Below, piece by piece: positions 36,928 through 48,599 of a stretch of DNA of 64,000 nucleotides (positions are counted from its first letter, which is position 1; every line of letters begins with the position of its first letter). The notes beneath the pieces were generated by a model. It searched no databases. It worked only from the letters and a program-made list of their open reading frames with translations, and was not told the origin of the DNA. The DNA lies in contig OY856413.1 of assembly GCA_963693085.1 (NCBI GenBank), positions 743,686,556 through 743,750,555 on the forward strand. The letters run 5' to 3'. The position numbers were made by a program, and so were the translations under genes. This DNA is from Alisma plantago-aquatica (taxonomy: Eukaryota; Streptophyta; Magnoliopsida; Alismatales; Alismataceae).

Positions 36928-38386
36928 TACATCGACATAGAAGACAAGCGGGCAACAAGCTACGCTGCTAGTCCTTTTTGGATGGCAAACGCAATCCTTT
37001 GAAACACTACATCCATACACTTAGGGGCCATAACATTACTATTCATAACTTTTTGGACCCTCTTCAGAAGATCCACAACTTCTGGTGCTAAAAATCCAAA
37101 AGTATCGAATCCAAAAGGGATGAAGGCATGTTGATTCTCAATACACGCTTTCTCATGCTTAACCACTTTGGCTGAAGCAGCTTTAAGGGCAACATGTCTG
37201 GCTGTAAAGGCCCCACTCTTCAATCCTACCAGTGGAGAAACTCCTATCAAATCTACATCATGTTTTCCTCCGACCCATCCAAAAATCAAAATATCAACAT
37301 GTATCAGTGTGGATCTCCCTTCTTGTGGATTAGTTAAAAAGTTCATAGGTGGCTCTTTCTTAGCAGCAACACTTGCACATTTGAGAACATCAAATAGAAT
37401 GTCTCTAACAAGATCGTGTCTGTACTTAAAACCTAGAAGCTCCCTACAATGAACCACATGCTCCCCAAAATTATCCAAGCACACCTTACGACACACTGGA
37501 CATATCTCATCGGCTGGAAATAAAGGAATCATGAGACGATATCTAAGGATACTACGGTATTCCACTGGTGACATGTGCAGACCAAGTCCATCAATAGGAA
37601 TAGCAAGGAGAAAATCTTGAGCATGATCAGCTTGAAGACACCCAAAAACTGCCTTCTGTCTAACAGTCATGTCAAACTTAACCTCCATCTCCTCCATTAT
37701 TTTACTAAAAAGAGCACTCGCCAAAGCATTTTGGACCTTTGGGGGGATGGTGTCCTTTCTAGAAAAACAACTGAGTTCAAAGGAGGGAATCGTGGCACGA
37801 AGAGGATCTAGAGCAGAATCAAAGTCAGAGTCCATACTGTGAATCTCACTATCTCGCAAAATGTGATCGTGGAGCACCCAAGATTGGGCCCTAGATGCCA
37901 CAAAAGTGTAGAGGAAGCCTCAACTGTTGAATATAGTCCCAATCCACCCATACGAATGGGCAATGAATCCACCCTCCATTGGAGGTCTCCAAAAAAGGGA
38001 TCTCCACAAACTATAATGTCTTCAATAGATCCTCATAAGCCTCTATCAAACAACATAGCTGCTTCCTTCATGTATGTAGGTTGATAAGTCCTCAAGCCAA
38101 ATAAAAGTTTTACAATACACATACAAGATCGGAGTAAAAGAAGCTCACTCTAAGGGTCACCCAACTGAGGTAGAAGATGCATCAACTTCACATCCTTGGA
38201 AGCCCTCACCATAGCCAATCCCTCAATAAAACTACTATCTCTACTAACTGCTGCTCCAAGCAACTTCACCCAAAACAAAGGTCTCCCAATATCCGTTGGG
38301 AACAACTTTATGTGAAGCTCCCTACCATCACTTGTAGGCCAGAAAAGCTCGGTTTTATGAATATATAAAACCAGAACCAAATCCCT
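36928..38386 (-). pseudogene. Plant reverse-transcriptase-related gene, C-terminal half
   Basis: The minus strand from about 38,380 encodes the second half of a plant RT-related protein family: HKTELFWP, then GRPLFWVKLLGAAVS, LLLLRSCMCIVKLLFGLRT, FGDLQW, GGLGLYS, then an open frame at 37901-36960 with DFLLAIPIDGLG, a CPVCRKVCLDNFGEHVVHC cysteine-histidine cluster and FKYRHDLVRDI. The frame has nonsense codons and a shift between 38,160 and 37,900. The stop at 36960-36962 replaces one codon; the frame then continues LVARLSSMSM to a second stop at about 36,930, the probable original end. The N-terminal half is on the opposite strand immediately to the right. Confidence 0.75.
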
Positions 38387-38390
38387 TACA

Positions 38391-38992
38391 GGATTCTCTT
38401 TTCTTTGAAGCCCCTCTTGTAGTAAAAGTTGACACTATTCTTGGGTGCATCAAGTCCTTCCCCAAAGGGACTTCATGTGGTAGAGATAGTTTGAGGGGCC
38501 AACACATCTTTGATGCTATGTGTGGAGAGGGTTCTGTTGTGGCCACTGACCTCCTACATGTCATCACCCTTTTGGTTAATTTATGATTGGGAGGAAGATG
38601 TCCCCTGTGCTTGGCAGAGTTTATAGCTTCTGCACCGCTTACACCGCTTCTTAAGACAAACAACGGCATATGCCCAATCGCAGTTGGCACTATTTGGAGA
38701 CGCCTAGTGTCCAAAGTTTCTAAGGAAAGAGTGAGTAAAGATATGACCAAGTATCTTAATGACTTTCAATTTGGAGTGTGTGTATTTGGTGGGGCAGAGG
38801 TTATTTTGTATAGTGTCAATAGAGTGCTGAATGCGCGACATAGTGATGGTTCTCTATCCATGCTCACAGTGGATTTTTCTAATGCCTTCAATCTGGTTGA
38901 TAGGTCCGCCTTACTTTGCGAGTTGAGGGCGAGATGTCCATCTATTTCCTTGTGGGTGGAGTTCTTGTATGGCCAGGCAACAAGGCTATACC
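38391..38992 (+). pseudogene. Plant reverse-transcriptase-related gene, N-terminal half (inverted)
   Basis: The plus strand encodes IKSFPKGTSCGRDSLRGQH, then EFIASAPLTPLLKTNNGI, GTIWRRLVSKVSK, LNDFQFGVCVFGGAEVIL and the motif A-like MLTVDFSNAFNLVDR, and ends in WVEFLYGQATRLYL. These match the front half of the same RT-related family as the adjacent minus-strand segment. There is an in-frame TGA at 38583-38585. The segment that should contain the catalytic Y/F-x-DD box, some 60-70 residues, is in neither half. At 38,993 the frame passes directly into satellite repeat. Product not functional. Confidence 0.75.
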
Positions 38993-40275
38993 TTGTGTAT
39001 AGAACTACACACAACAATACACATAGAAGTACACATGTGTATAAAGATATGCACAATAGTACACATTGAGGTACATATGTGTACACATCTATACAAAATA
39101 GAACACATGAAAGTACACATGTGTACAAAACTTCGCACAATTGTACGCATGCAAGAAAACATGTATAATGTTGTATACAAGAGTACACATGGAGGTACAT
39201 ATGTGTATAAATCTGTATACAACAATACAAATGTAAGTACATATGTGTACAAAACTATACACAACAATAGTCATGGAAGTAAAGATGTGTATAAAGCTAT
39301 ACACAACACTACACATGTGCACAAAAATGTATACACAGTTGTACACATGGAATAAAAAATGTGTATAAAGCTATAAAGATGTAAACAACCGTACACATGG
39401 ATGTATATAAGTCTATAAAACTATACAAAACTGTACACATGGAAGTACACCTATGTACAAAACTTCACAAAATACTATACATGGATGTACACATGTGCAT
39501 AAAGTTGTATACAACAATACACATGGAGGTACACATGTATAAGTTTTGCACAACTTACACATGGACAAAAATATGTGTATAAAGGTGTACACAACAGTAC
39601 CCATGGAAATATACATGTGTATAAAACTATACACAACAATAGACATAAAAATACACATGTGCATAAAGATGTACACAACAATACACATGGAAGTAAACAT
39701 GTGTATAAAACTACATAACAATATACATTGCATAACACATGTGTATAAAGTTTTACAGAATAGTACACATGTGTATAAAGTTGTACACGACAATACACAT
39801 AGACATATACATGTGTGCAGAATTATACAGAACAGTACATGTGGAAATGCATGTGTGTACAAAACTGCACACAACAATACACATAGAATTGCACATGTGT
39901 ATAATGTTGTATACAACAATACACATCAAGATACACATGTGTATAAAGCTGTGCACAACAACACACATGAAAGTACACATGTGTATAAAGATATATACAA
40001 CAACTTATGGAAGTACACATGTGCACAAAACTATAGAGAACAATACACATAAAAGAACACATATCATACACATCTATATACACATGTGCACGCCCATATA
40101 ATACACATTACAAATAGCAATACACGTGTGTATAAATAGAAATACACATGCATACTTTTGTGTACAGATGACAATACATAAGTGTAAATAACAGTTGACA
40201 TAGAAGTATATAAAAGTGCACGTAACAATACATGTGAAAGTATATATTAATCGTACATTTACAACAACAATACAT
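38993..40275. repeat. Satellite array of 42-bp monomers
   Basis: Tandem units of about 42 bp, each with CACATGTGTATAAAG and ACAACAATACACATGG, clearly related to the 42-bp sub-unit of the large array but with TATAAAG in place of TACAAGA. The array degenerates after about 40,050. The long frames on both strands are composition effects. Confidence 0.88.
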
Positions 40276-40976
40276 AACATTAAATCGTAGCAGTACACAC
40301 TAATTAACTAGTACATATTTACGTTATTATGTGTAAAAATACAGATTATGTTGCATGTATGATACACATAACCTTTAATGCATGTATGATACACATGCAT
40401 GCATGCATGAATACACGAACACAGCCTTTTATAATAATGAACCAATTTCGTATTTTCTACTTTTAATAAAATAATGTCATACTAACAAATTATGTTTGTT
40501 GTGTGACTATACTAACCAACCACATCCCTTAGAATAGGACTGAGTCAATGTCATGTTCTTAAACATATGCCAATAGAATTTCGTTATCTGACAAATCAAT
40601 AGATGGAACAGCCATTCTATTGTTTCCAAAAGGAGTGGCCATCCAAAACAATATTCCGTGAAAAGGGGGTCAAATACAAATCATATTACTTTTTGTTAGT
40701 GCGAACCATCTTTATCTAGTATTCTGTGTGCAAAGCTCGTACACCAATGGGTCCTCTCTTTTATTTAGCCTCTTCAAGTGCAAAGTATCTCAACATCATC
40801 ATTTGTGTCCCCAGCTGGCCAGACTGTGTGCCTACAATCTAGCTATAGGGCTCCGAATTTATTTAGATCGAGCCCTCACAACCAATGACTGCTTGTTCTT
40901 TGCTCATTAGGTAGATCGGAATGGATAAAGATAGGTTTTTTCAGCAGGCTCTTGCTTCCTTCATCCAAGAATCCCT
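40276..40976. other. AT-rich spacer
   Basis: It contains a short ATGC microsatellite at about 40,391-40,410 (CATGCATGCATGCATG). No gene or element recognised. Confidence 0.4.
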
Positions 40977-41337
40977 ACCTCAGCACCGCCCTTTGAACTC
41001 ATTCAGATGTAGAGCCTCAAAGGGATACTTGATCGCCGAGACGTAGTGCAGCCAGAACCAATAAATGAGGATCTGGGTCTTCTTAAAGAAAATCCACAGG
41101 TAAGGAAGAACAACGCCGTGGTGGCAATGAGGAGGGAGTACTATGATGAACGCGAATCTCGGTTCTTGGACAACGAAGAGCGACATGCAGACGATTAGTG
41201 CGGGAGACGACGTACTATGATGCGATGTAGACGTTGTGCGACGTCTCGTGAAAGAAGATGAAGTGCTCTTGGATGAACGTTGGGACGGCGCCAATGTAGG
41301 AGGAGAAGATGAGGTAGTCCGCGAAGAAGTAGAGGCG
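40977..41337 (-). pseudogene. ABCG-type transporter exon, 3' part
   Basis: Minus-strand coding resembles the C-terminal membrane region of plant ABCG (WBC) half-transporters. Directly after the copia insertion it reads [36 protein letters not shown] and, after a stop and frame changes, [16 protein letters not shown], then [17 protein letters not shown]. The KYPFEAL-LNEF motif is diagnostic. A stop follows at about 40,977-40,982. The middle of the domain is shortened and out of frame, so this was probably already a pseudogene or fragment. The upstream part is at 59,630-59,790. Confidence 0.75.
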
Positions 41338-41342
41338 ATTGA

Positions 41343-42085
41343 TGTTGTTCGTAATAGGGTCCAAATCGCGATGTAAGCCATAAACAGTAAAGCTTTTACC
41401 AGAGATACGCTGAGGTGTGCAGAGAGCACTGTCCTTACGAGTATTTCCGCGGTACTCGACGGTGAGCGCCTGTGCGATAGTCTCTTGCGCGGTTACTCTC
41501 TCAGGATCCAACAACGTTTGCCGACGTGAAGCGCGCACACGCAGTCACGGCGACGAGCGAAAGACGACTGATCGTTCTTCCAGTGGACAGACAACAGCAG
41601 AAGAAGAAGAAAGTGAGAGATCTTGTACAACTGTTTCGAACGACAGCGAGGGACAAAGATAAATAGCAAAGAGAGGCGCGCGAAGAGTTGTGTTGCGGTT
41701 GCAAACCGGGCCGCCATTTGGAAGCGTCCAAACGAAGATGTGCGTTGAAAAGATGTGTCAAATGTCTCTATTTGGTTCAGTGAACCGAAGAGCAAAACCA
41801 AGCCGGGGCCGCGCCCGCACAAGGGGCTCCGAGAGGCCGGATTTGCACCCCCCTACACGCGGGATGCGACGTGCGTCGACGCGCCCGATTAAAGGGTTTC
41901 CGGACTGGGCCGACCCAAACCCCGTTGGCAAGGCCCACCATGCGCGTGCGTAGGGCCTATCCCCTTTCATTCCTCAATTGTACTATGGATAAGAGTCCAT
42001 ATATAAGGAGGAGGGAAGTCTCCAACACAAGCAATATGAGACTAAACTTTTGCCTTTTGGTTTGAAATATAGAAAAAGCATAACA
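41343..42085 (-). repeat. Copia 3' LTR
   Basis: 743 bp, aligned end to end with 58880-59624. It ends ...AACAACA on the minus strand. A TATA-like TTATATATGG lies near 41,997-42,006. It is GC-rich in the middle. Confidence 0.95.
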
Positions 42086-42094
42086 ATCCCCCAC

Positions 42095-42633
42095 TATTTC
42101 AAAACAAAACAATATTAAACCGAGTTGACCACTGGAAGAACTTAAACAAATGACATGCATAAGCTTTGGTAGAACTGAGTTCTTTGAACTAAAGCATAGA
42201 GTAGATGTACATAATCTATGGAAGATTGGTAGAACTATGTTCTTGAACCAATTCCTCCTTTATCTAATTAGAGGTACATTACTCACATGACATTCATAAA
42301 ATCAATTACCTTTCTTACAGATTGGCGTCTTTAGGCCATGCTCCTACTGGGAAAATTCATGAATGCTCTAGAGATCAGCCCAAATCTCAACAGGAGCGGT
42401 CCCACTCCACACTCATATAGTTGGACTTTCATCAAACATATATTGCAGTATATACACCACCATTAATGGCTATGAAATCCACTAAGAACTATATTCAACT
42501 GAATCACTATAAATTGTTGTTTACATCATAAGAATGAGATACATTTATTACAACACGTTGAGTCCTTTAGTGACTTAGTTTTTCCCATTGAACCTTCTTC
42601 CCGGGATCACTGTTCATGAAGGTTGGGTGTCCA
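42095..42633 (-). other. Copia non-coding region between pol and the polypurine tract
   Basis: No open frame of note. It contains repeated TTGGTAGAACT-type segments on the plus strand (about 42,166 and 42,224). Confidence 0.6.
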
Positions 42634-45114
42634 TCACTTTGACTTCTGGTATGAGCATAGTCCCATTCTCCTCGATGTATCGCTCACTAGTCGTTGACTT
42701 AATGGCTTTGTCAGAGGATCGGCCAAGTTTAATTCTGACTTAACATAATCCATTGAGATTATGCTATCACATACAAGCTGCCTCACAATATTGTGACGTA
42801 GACGAATATGTCTATTTTTCCCATTATAAACTTTGTTTTTAGCTCTTGCTATGGCAGCTTGATTATCACAGTGTATAAACACTGGTGGAGAAGGTTTCTC
42901 CCAAATGGGAAGATCCATTAGAACATGTCTTAGCCATTCAACTTCAGTCCCAACCTTTTCTAAGGCAATAAACTCAGATTCCATAGTAGAACGAGCTATA
43001 CATGTTTGCTTGGAGGATTTCCAAGACACAACACCTCCACCCATAGTGAAGATGTAACCACTTGTAGATTTCAATTCATATGAATCAGAAATCCAATTGG
43101 CATCACAATATCCTTCTAACACAGTTGGAGATCCACAAAAAATCAATCCATGATTAATTGTGCCTTTAAGGTATCTTAAAACCCTATGTAGAGCATCCCA
43201 ATGATCCTTATTAGGATTTTGAGTATATCTACTTAATCCCCCCACTGCATATGCTAGATCTGGATGAGTACAATTCATTAAGTACATCAGGCTTCCAATT
43301 ACTTGTGCATATTTGACTTGTTGAACACTATTACTTTTATTTTTCTTGAGATTGCAATTAGAATTAAAAGGTGTACTTACCGGCTTACAATCAAACATTG
43401 AAAACTTATTGGGAATTTTCTCAACATAGTGTTCTTGGGATAGCATGACGCAATCATCATTTTTAAGAAGTTTAATTCCTAAAATTACATCTGCCTCACC
43501 CATATCTTTCATGTCAAAATTAGAAGCCAAGAAGCCTTTTGTACTATTTATTATATCAATATTAGTGCCAAAAATAAGCATGTCATCTACATAGAGACAT
43601 ATTATAACACAACCTTGGTTATCGACTTTAGAATATATACATTTGTCTCCTTCATTTATATGGAATCCATATGATACAACGACCTTATCAAATTTCTCAT
43701 GCCACTGTTTAGATGTTTGTTTCAAACCATAGAGAGATTTGATTAGTCTGCATACCATATGTTCTTTACCCAAAACTACATACCCTTCGGGTTGATCCAT
43801 ATAAATTTCCTCATCTAAATCTCCATTCAAGAAAGTAGTTTTAACATCCATTTGGTGTATAATTAATTTCTTAATAGATGCCAAAGCAATTAAAATCCTG
43901 ATTGAAGAGATTCTAGTAACAGGAGCAAAGGTATCAAAATAGTCAATATCCTTTTATTGTTTAAATCCCTTGGCAACCAAACGAGCTTTGTATTTATCTA
44001 CAGTCCCATCTGTTTTCAATTTTCTTTTAAATATCCATTTACATCCTATGGGTTTAATACCTGGTGGAAGATCCACTAATTCCCATGTATGATTAGATAA
44101 TATTAGATTCAATCTCACTATTAATTGCTTCCTTCCATAAAGAGGAATCAGTTGAATTAATAGCTTCATTGTAAGATTGAGGGTCATTATCCACTATAAA
44201 GGAATAGAAATCATCACCAAGATTCTTTTCCTTCCTTATCCTAGTGGATCTTCTAGGTTCTATATCATCCGGTTCTAAAACATCATTAGAATTGGATGTA
44301 CTTGGGATATTCTCTAATTTTTTTTGAAGGATTAGCTAAGTTTTCTAAGGGAGTTTTCATAGGAAAAATATGCTCAAAAAATTCAGCATTTTTAGATTCA
44401 ACAATTGTATTAGGTTCTACAACATTGTTGCTACTTCTAATAACCAAGAATCTATATGCATCACTATTTTGAGCATAACCTATAAAAACACCATCTAGGG
44501 TTCTAGATCCCAATTTTCATTTTTTAGGCTCAGTTAATAAGACTTTAGCTAGACACCCCCACACTTTGAGGTATTTCAATTAGGAGGATATCCTTTTCAT
44601 AATTCATGTGGCATCTTATTTGTCTTCCTACCAGGGATGCGATTTTGAAGAAAATAAGATGGAAAAATCGCTTCCCCCCACAAGTTGTTGGGTGCTCCTG
44701 AATTGATTAAAATAGAATTCATCATCTCCTTTAGAGTTCTATTTTTACGTTCAACAATACCATTTGATTGAGGCGAATATGGAAGTGTGTATTCATGTTT
44801 AATACCATGGTTCACACAAAATTCATTAAAGGGAGAACAATCATATTCACCACCCCTATCTGAGCGAAGATGTTTTATTTTCTTATTGATTGATTCTCTA
44901 CTTCTATTTTATAATTAAAAAACATTGCAAAGGCTTCATCCTTTGAATGTAGTAAATATAATTTTGTATATCTTCAGAAATCATCTACAAAAATCATGTA
45001 GAAACGTTTCCCACCTCAAGATGGATTTCCTCATAAATCTCCAAGATCATTGTGAATTAGATCAAGCAATTCAGAATTTCTATGTGAAATTTGAGGAAAC
45101 AGTTTCTTGGTAGA
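42634..45114 (-). pseudogene. Copia pol: integrase core, reverse transcriptase, RNase H
   Basis: The 3' part of the copia polyprotein. The integrase segment (44815-44597) carries the catalytic Glu in GIVERKNRTLKE, then WGEA and the SRTLDGVFIGYAQ region (44513-44286). The RT starts near 44187 (TWELVDLPPG, GCKWIFKRK, KARLVAKGF). A stop separates it from an intact 416-codon frame (43884-42634) with [19 protein letters not shown], the YVDD catalytic box (about 43582-43593), and RNase H motifs YCDANW, ESEFIAL and HCDNQAAI, ending SQRMGL-like. Frameshifts lie near 44,590 and 44,280. The integrase N-terminus is on the far side of the gypsy insertion. Confidence 0.93.
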
Positions 45115-45119
45115 TTTAG

Positions 45120-48100
45120 TGTAAGGACCCTGACCTCCGTTTAGGGTTTAACCTATTTGCTTTGCTTAACCCTGGTGCTTAGTTGCTTTCCAATCACCTT
45201 TGGTGGTGATTAGGGTTTTTTGGTGCTTTGTTGAGAGCTGGAGGTGCTACTTGCAATTAACCCCAAGTCTAGGGTTTGTGGGCAAGTTAGCCACCTTGTG
45301 AGGTGTTCCTCCCTCTCTTTGCTTCCTCTAGTGTTGAGAGGAAGGTTTGGGCTCGTTGCTTGAGTTCCTTTGGGCTTGGTTGAGCTTGTTGGGCCTTGTG
45401 GTGTGTTGCCTTTGCCCCCTTTGGACCTTGTGTCGGGCAAGAGCATGCTTGTGTCGCCCAGGGTGTGACGCCCAGGGTTTGTCGCCCATGGACCCCTTTG
45501 ACCTTCTTTGACCTCATTTGTGTCACCACTAGTGGACACTTGGTGCTTGATGCTTGCATGTGGCAATGGCCTTGGACATGTGTTTAGGGCATGCTAGAGT
45601 GGCGACATTGCTCATGGACAAGTGTCCCTAGGTGGGTGACACCTTGCTTTGTTCTACCTTGGTTTCTCCTCCACCCCTTCTATATATGCATTTCCTTTCC
45701 CTTGCTAAGGATCCCTTTTGTTCCTTAGTCTCCCTCTCCCTTGGTGCATGACACCCTCTTCTTTTTCAAGCTTGGTGGCCGATCCTTCTTGGAGTCTCCT
45801 TCTTCCTCTAGTGGTGGCCGAACCCTAGAGTACCTTGCTCTTCTTCCTTGGTGGTGCTTGGAGCTAGGAGCTTGGAGCTTGCTTGAGGCAGGTTACATAA
45901 CTCCTAACCCTAACTAAATTACCATCTTCTATGTTCTTGTATGTTGTTTATGATCATGTTGGCTATGCATGTTACTAGTTTAGTTTCTTGCCTAGTTACC
46001 TCTTGTTGGCCGAATCTATGTTCTAGGGTTTCTTGGTGGGCAACACTCCTTTCTCTCCTTGGTCTAGAGGAGTGAGCTTGAGTGCTAGTAATATGGGCAA
46101 TACCCCTCTCTCGTTTAAGTTGAGAGGTGAGCTTGTGTTCTAGTTGCTTGAGCAACACCCTCCTCTCACCATGGACTTGAAAGGTGAGCTTTTTCGTGGT
46201 TGTAAACCTTGTTAAGGTTGTTCCTTGTGTTGCCCGATTGGTGATAGGAGGTGTGCAAGACCCCTCTCTCTTAGTTGTTGAGAGGTGAGCCATCTTCTTG
46301 ATCTACTAGGGTTTTGGTGCCCTTGTGTTTGAGGAGGATGACGACCTTGTGGGGTTGCATCTGGACCGTTATGATCTTGGGGGAGGTGCTGCCCGATTTT
46401 CATCTTGATCTTGAGCCTTGGATGACACATGTTGTGGCTGTGTCGGGCGTTGCACTTGGTCCCTGCCTTGAGAGTGTGTCAGGCATCACACCTTGATGAG
46501 CAACCTGCCCGATACACTTAGCCTATGTGATGGTTTGGTATCGATATGCCTTGTTGTGATGGAGTGTTGCTAGCTAGTCTGTGGTGGGCGTCACCCTTTG
46601 GCCTTAGCTCTGTGTGTGTCGGCCAACAGCACGACACTTGCTGGGTGTTGCACGACACCTTAGCACCCAATACATGTGCTGACTGATATGCCATGAGGCA
46701 CGACACACCGTTGCATGACACACTTCTTTGGCTAGTTGCACGCTTGGTTGCCCATTATCCGTGAGGCCCGATGGAGCGTTGCACGACATGGTGCATGATA
46801 TACCTTGCACGATGCGTCCCTTGGGCCCAGTTGCACGATAGACCCTGCTGCACAACACAGCGTTGCATGGTACACCTTTGCTGTTATGTTTGGCCGATAC
46901 GGTCTGGTATGCGTTTGAGTGATGGACGATGAGGGAGAGTACCGTGCCCGATACCACCTCTAGTGAGGGTGCCCTACCCGTCACACTTCTTGTGAAGATA
47001 GTGGGCACTTATAGTGAGGTCTTGTCTCTTATGGAAACCTATGCGCTAGCCCTTGTTCATGAATCAAGTTGGTTTTGATAGTAAATCTTGATATGCTTGA
47101 TGGTAATTGTGATAGTAGATTACATCTATGTATATTGCCATGATAGTACCTGTGCTTATGATCATCTTGAAACATCTATATAATGATAAAGAAATGATAA
47201 GCATGTAATAAGCTTTGCAAGATGATATGACCTATGTCAATGGTCACAGGTTGAGGCATGCATGATAACATATATAATCATCAATGTTGCTCTATGTTGA
47301 TAATATGAGTCTTCTGTTAATTCATGATGAGTGTGCATACTAACCATGCAGGTACAGATTCATAGCCAGGTAAAAGGCTATGAGGTATATATGTTTGAGT
47401 AACACTGCTTTGATAATTACTCTTGATGATGAGATAACATACATGATGTGTTTTGGTCTGAGGACCTAAGTTTGGCTAAAATGCCTAAGTTGATGAGAAT
47501 GCCTTGAGAGGCAGTGACATTATGTGATGAGGGGTTGAGATCCCATGGCAATGTGACGATCCTTGAGATGGATCTAGATGATTGGCAAGAGGCCAAGTGA
47601 TAACATGTAATGTTGAATCCTGGTGATGATGATGTTGATTACAGTAAAAGCATAATATTGAGTTTCATACTGTTTATTCTTGTTATAGTTTGCATGTTAT
47701 ACAACTTGGTTGAATCTTGCAATCCACATAAAAGATACTAATTAATCACAAGTGGAATATATCATGTAGTTGCCCTGGCCATAGATCCATCATCGTTAGG
47801 AGCTGGTGATGGTGAAACATGTTCTCCTGCTGGTTAACATGGAAGCGCATATTACTGAATATATGTGGTAACTCCTAGCCGAAAATGAGGAGGTATGAGT
47901 GCAACTTTGGCTGTAGACTCCAGAGTGCGGATTCAGGCCCGTAGCTCAGTATATGAAGAGCATGGTGAACAGGCCCATGGCTCAGGATGTGTGATATGGG
48001 AGCAGGAATGCGTTCATGGCTCAGAGCACGATGAATAGGCCCGTGGCTCAGTTTCACTAACGATGGACATGTTGTTGTTTTGGTTGTTTGTAGTATAGTA

Positions 48101-48474
48101 TAGAGTCATCCGTGTACTCTTAGGTCCTTGGGAGCGTTATGACATTGCTTCACGATGTATAACTGTTGATGTTTTGTATATCCTACTGCTGGCCGGATGT
48201 GGGCCGTTCTGTATGCATAAATAGGTGATGAACTCATGTGTTGGCTAGACAGCTGCTCTTCTAAGCTGTGGGCATGTATCAAGGTTTGTAAAATGTTTGT
48301 ATAACCTATTTCCTTGCAGGATGTGGACCTGAATGTAATGGTTTCTTAGTTTATCCGCTTTCTACAATCGGTTTTCATTAACCTGTGTTTTTGGTAATCC
48401 GTGGTTTATGGTGATTTCCATACATTTTCGCGTAACACCTCACTGTCTGTGTGATAGTGGGATGTGTTGCCACA
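45120..48474 (+). repeat. Gypsy 5' LTR (3,355 bp, internally deleted)
   Basis: Ends TGTAAGGACC...TTGCCACA. A TATA-like CTATATATGC occurs at 45680-45689. Compared with the right LTR it lacks about 670 bp, at about position 48,063, where the sequence passes directly from TTTCACTAAC to GATGGACATG. Open frames within it are incidental. Confidence 0.95.
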
Positions 48475-48478
48475 AGTT

Positions 48479-48490
48479 TGGTATCAGAGC
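48479..48490 (+). other. Primer binding site for initiator Met tRNA
   Basis: TGGTATCAGAGC, the classical plant site complementary to the 3' end of initiator methionine tRNA, four bases after the 5' LTR. Confidence 0.93.
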
Positions 48491-48599
48491 TCTAGGTTCG
48501 CCGAGTCTACAGGGATTTAGGACTAGGTTGTGTCTGTTCTTGTGAGTTTTCCAGATTTTCTTACAATCATCTTCTGCCCTCAGCGGAAGAAAAGCCGAG

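Noticed and set aside
41493..41970. Open frames in the copia LTR
   Set aside because: LTR sequence, also present in the second LTR at 58,972-59,507, with no conserved protein.
45120..45180. Telomere-like CCCTAAA motifs in the LTR start
   Set aside because: Only isolated copies such as TTTAGGGTTTA; no tandem run.
45210..47008. Several minus-strand open frames in the gypsy LTR
   Set aside because: They lie within the LTR, recur in the second LTR and show no known protein.
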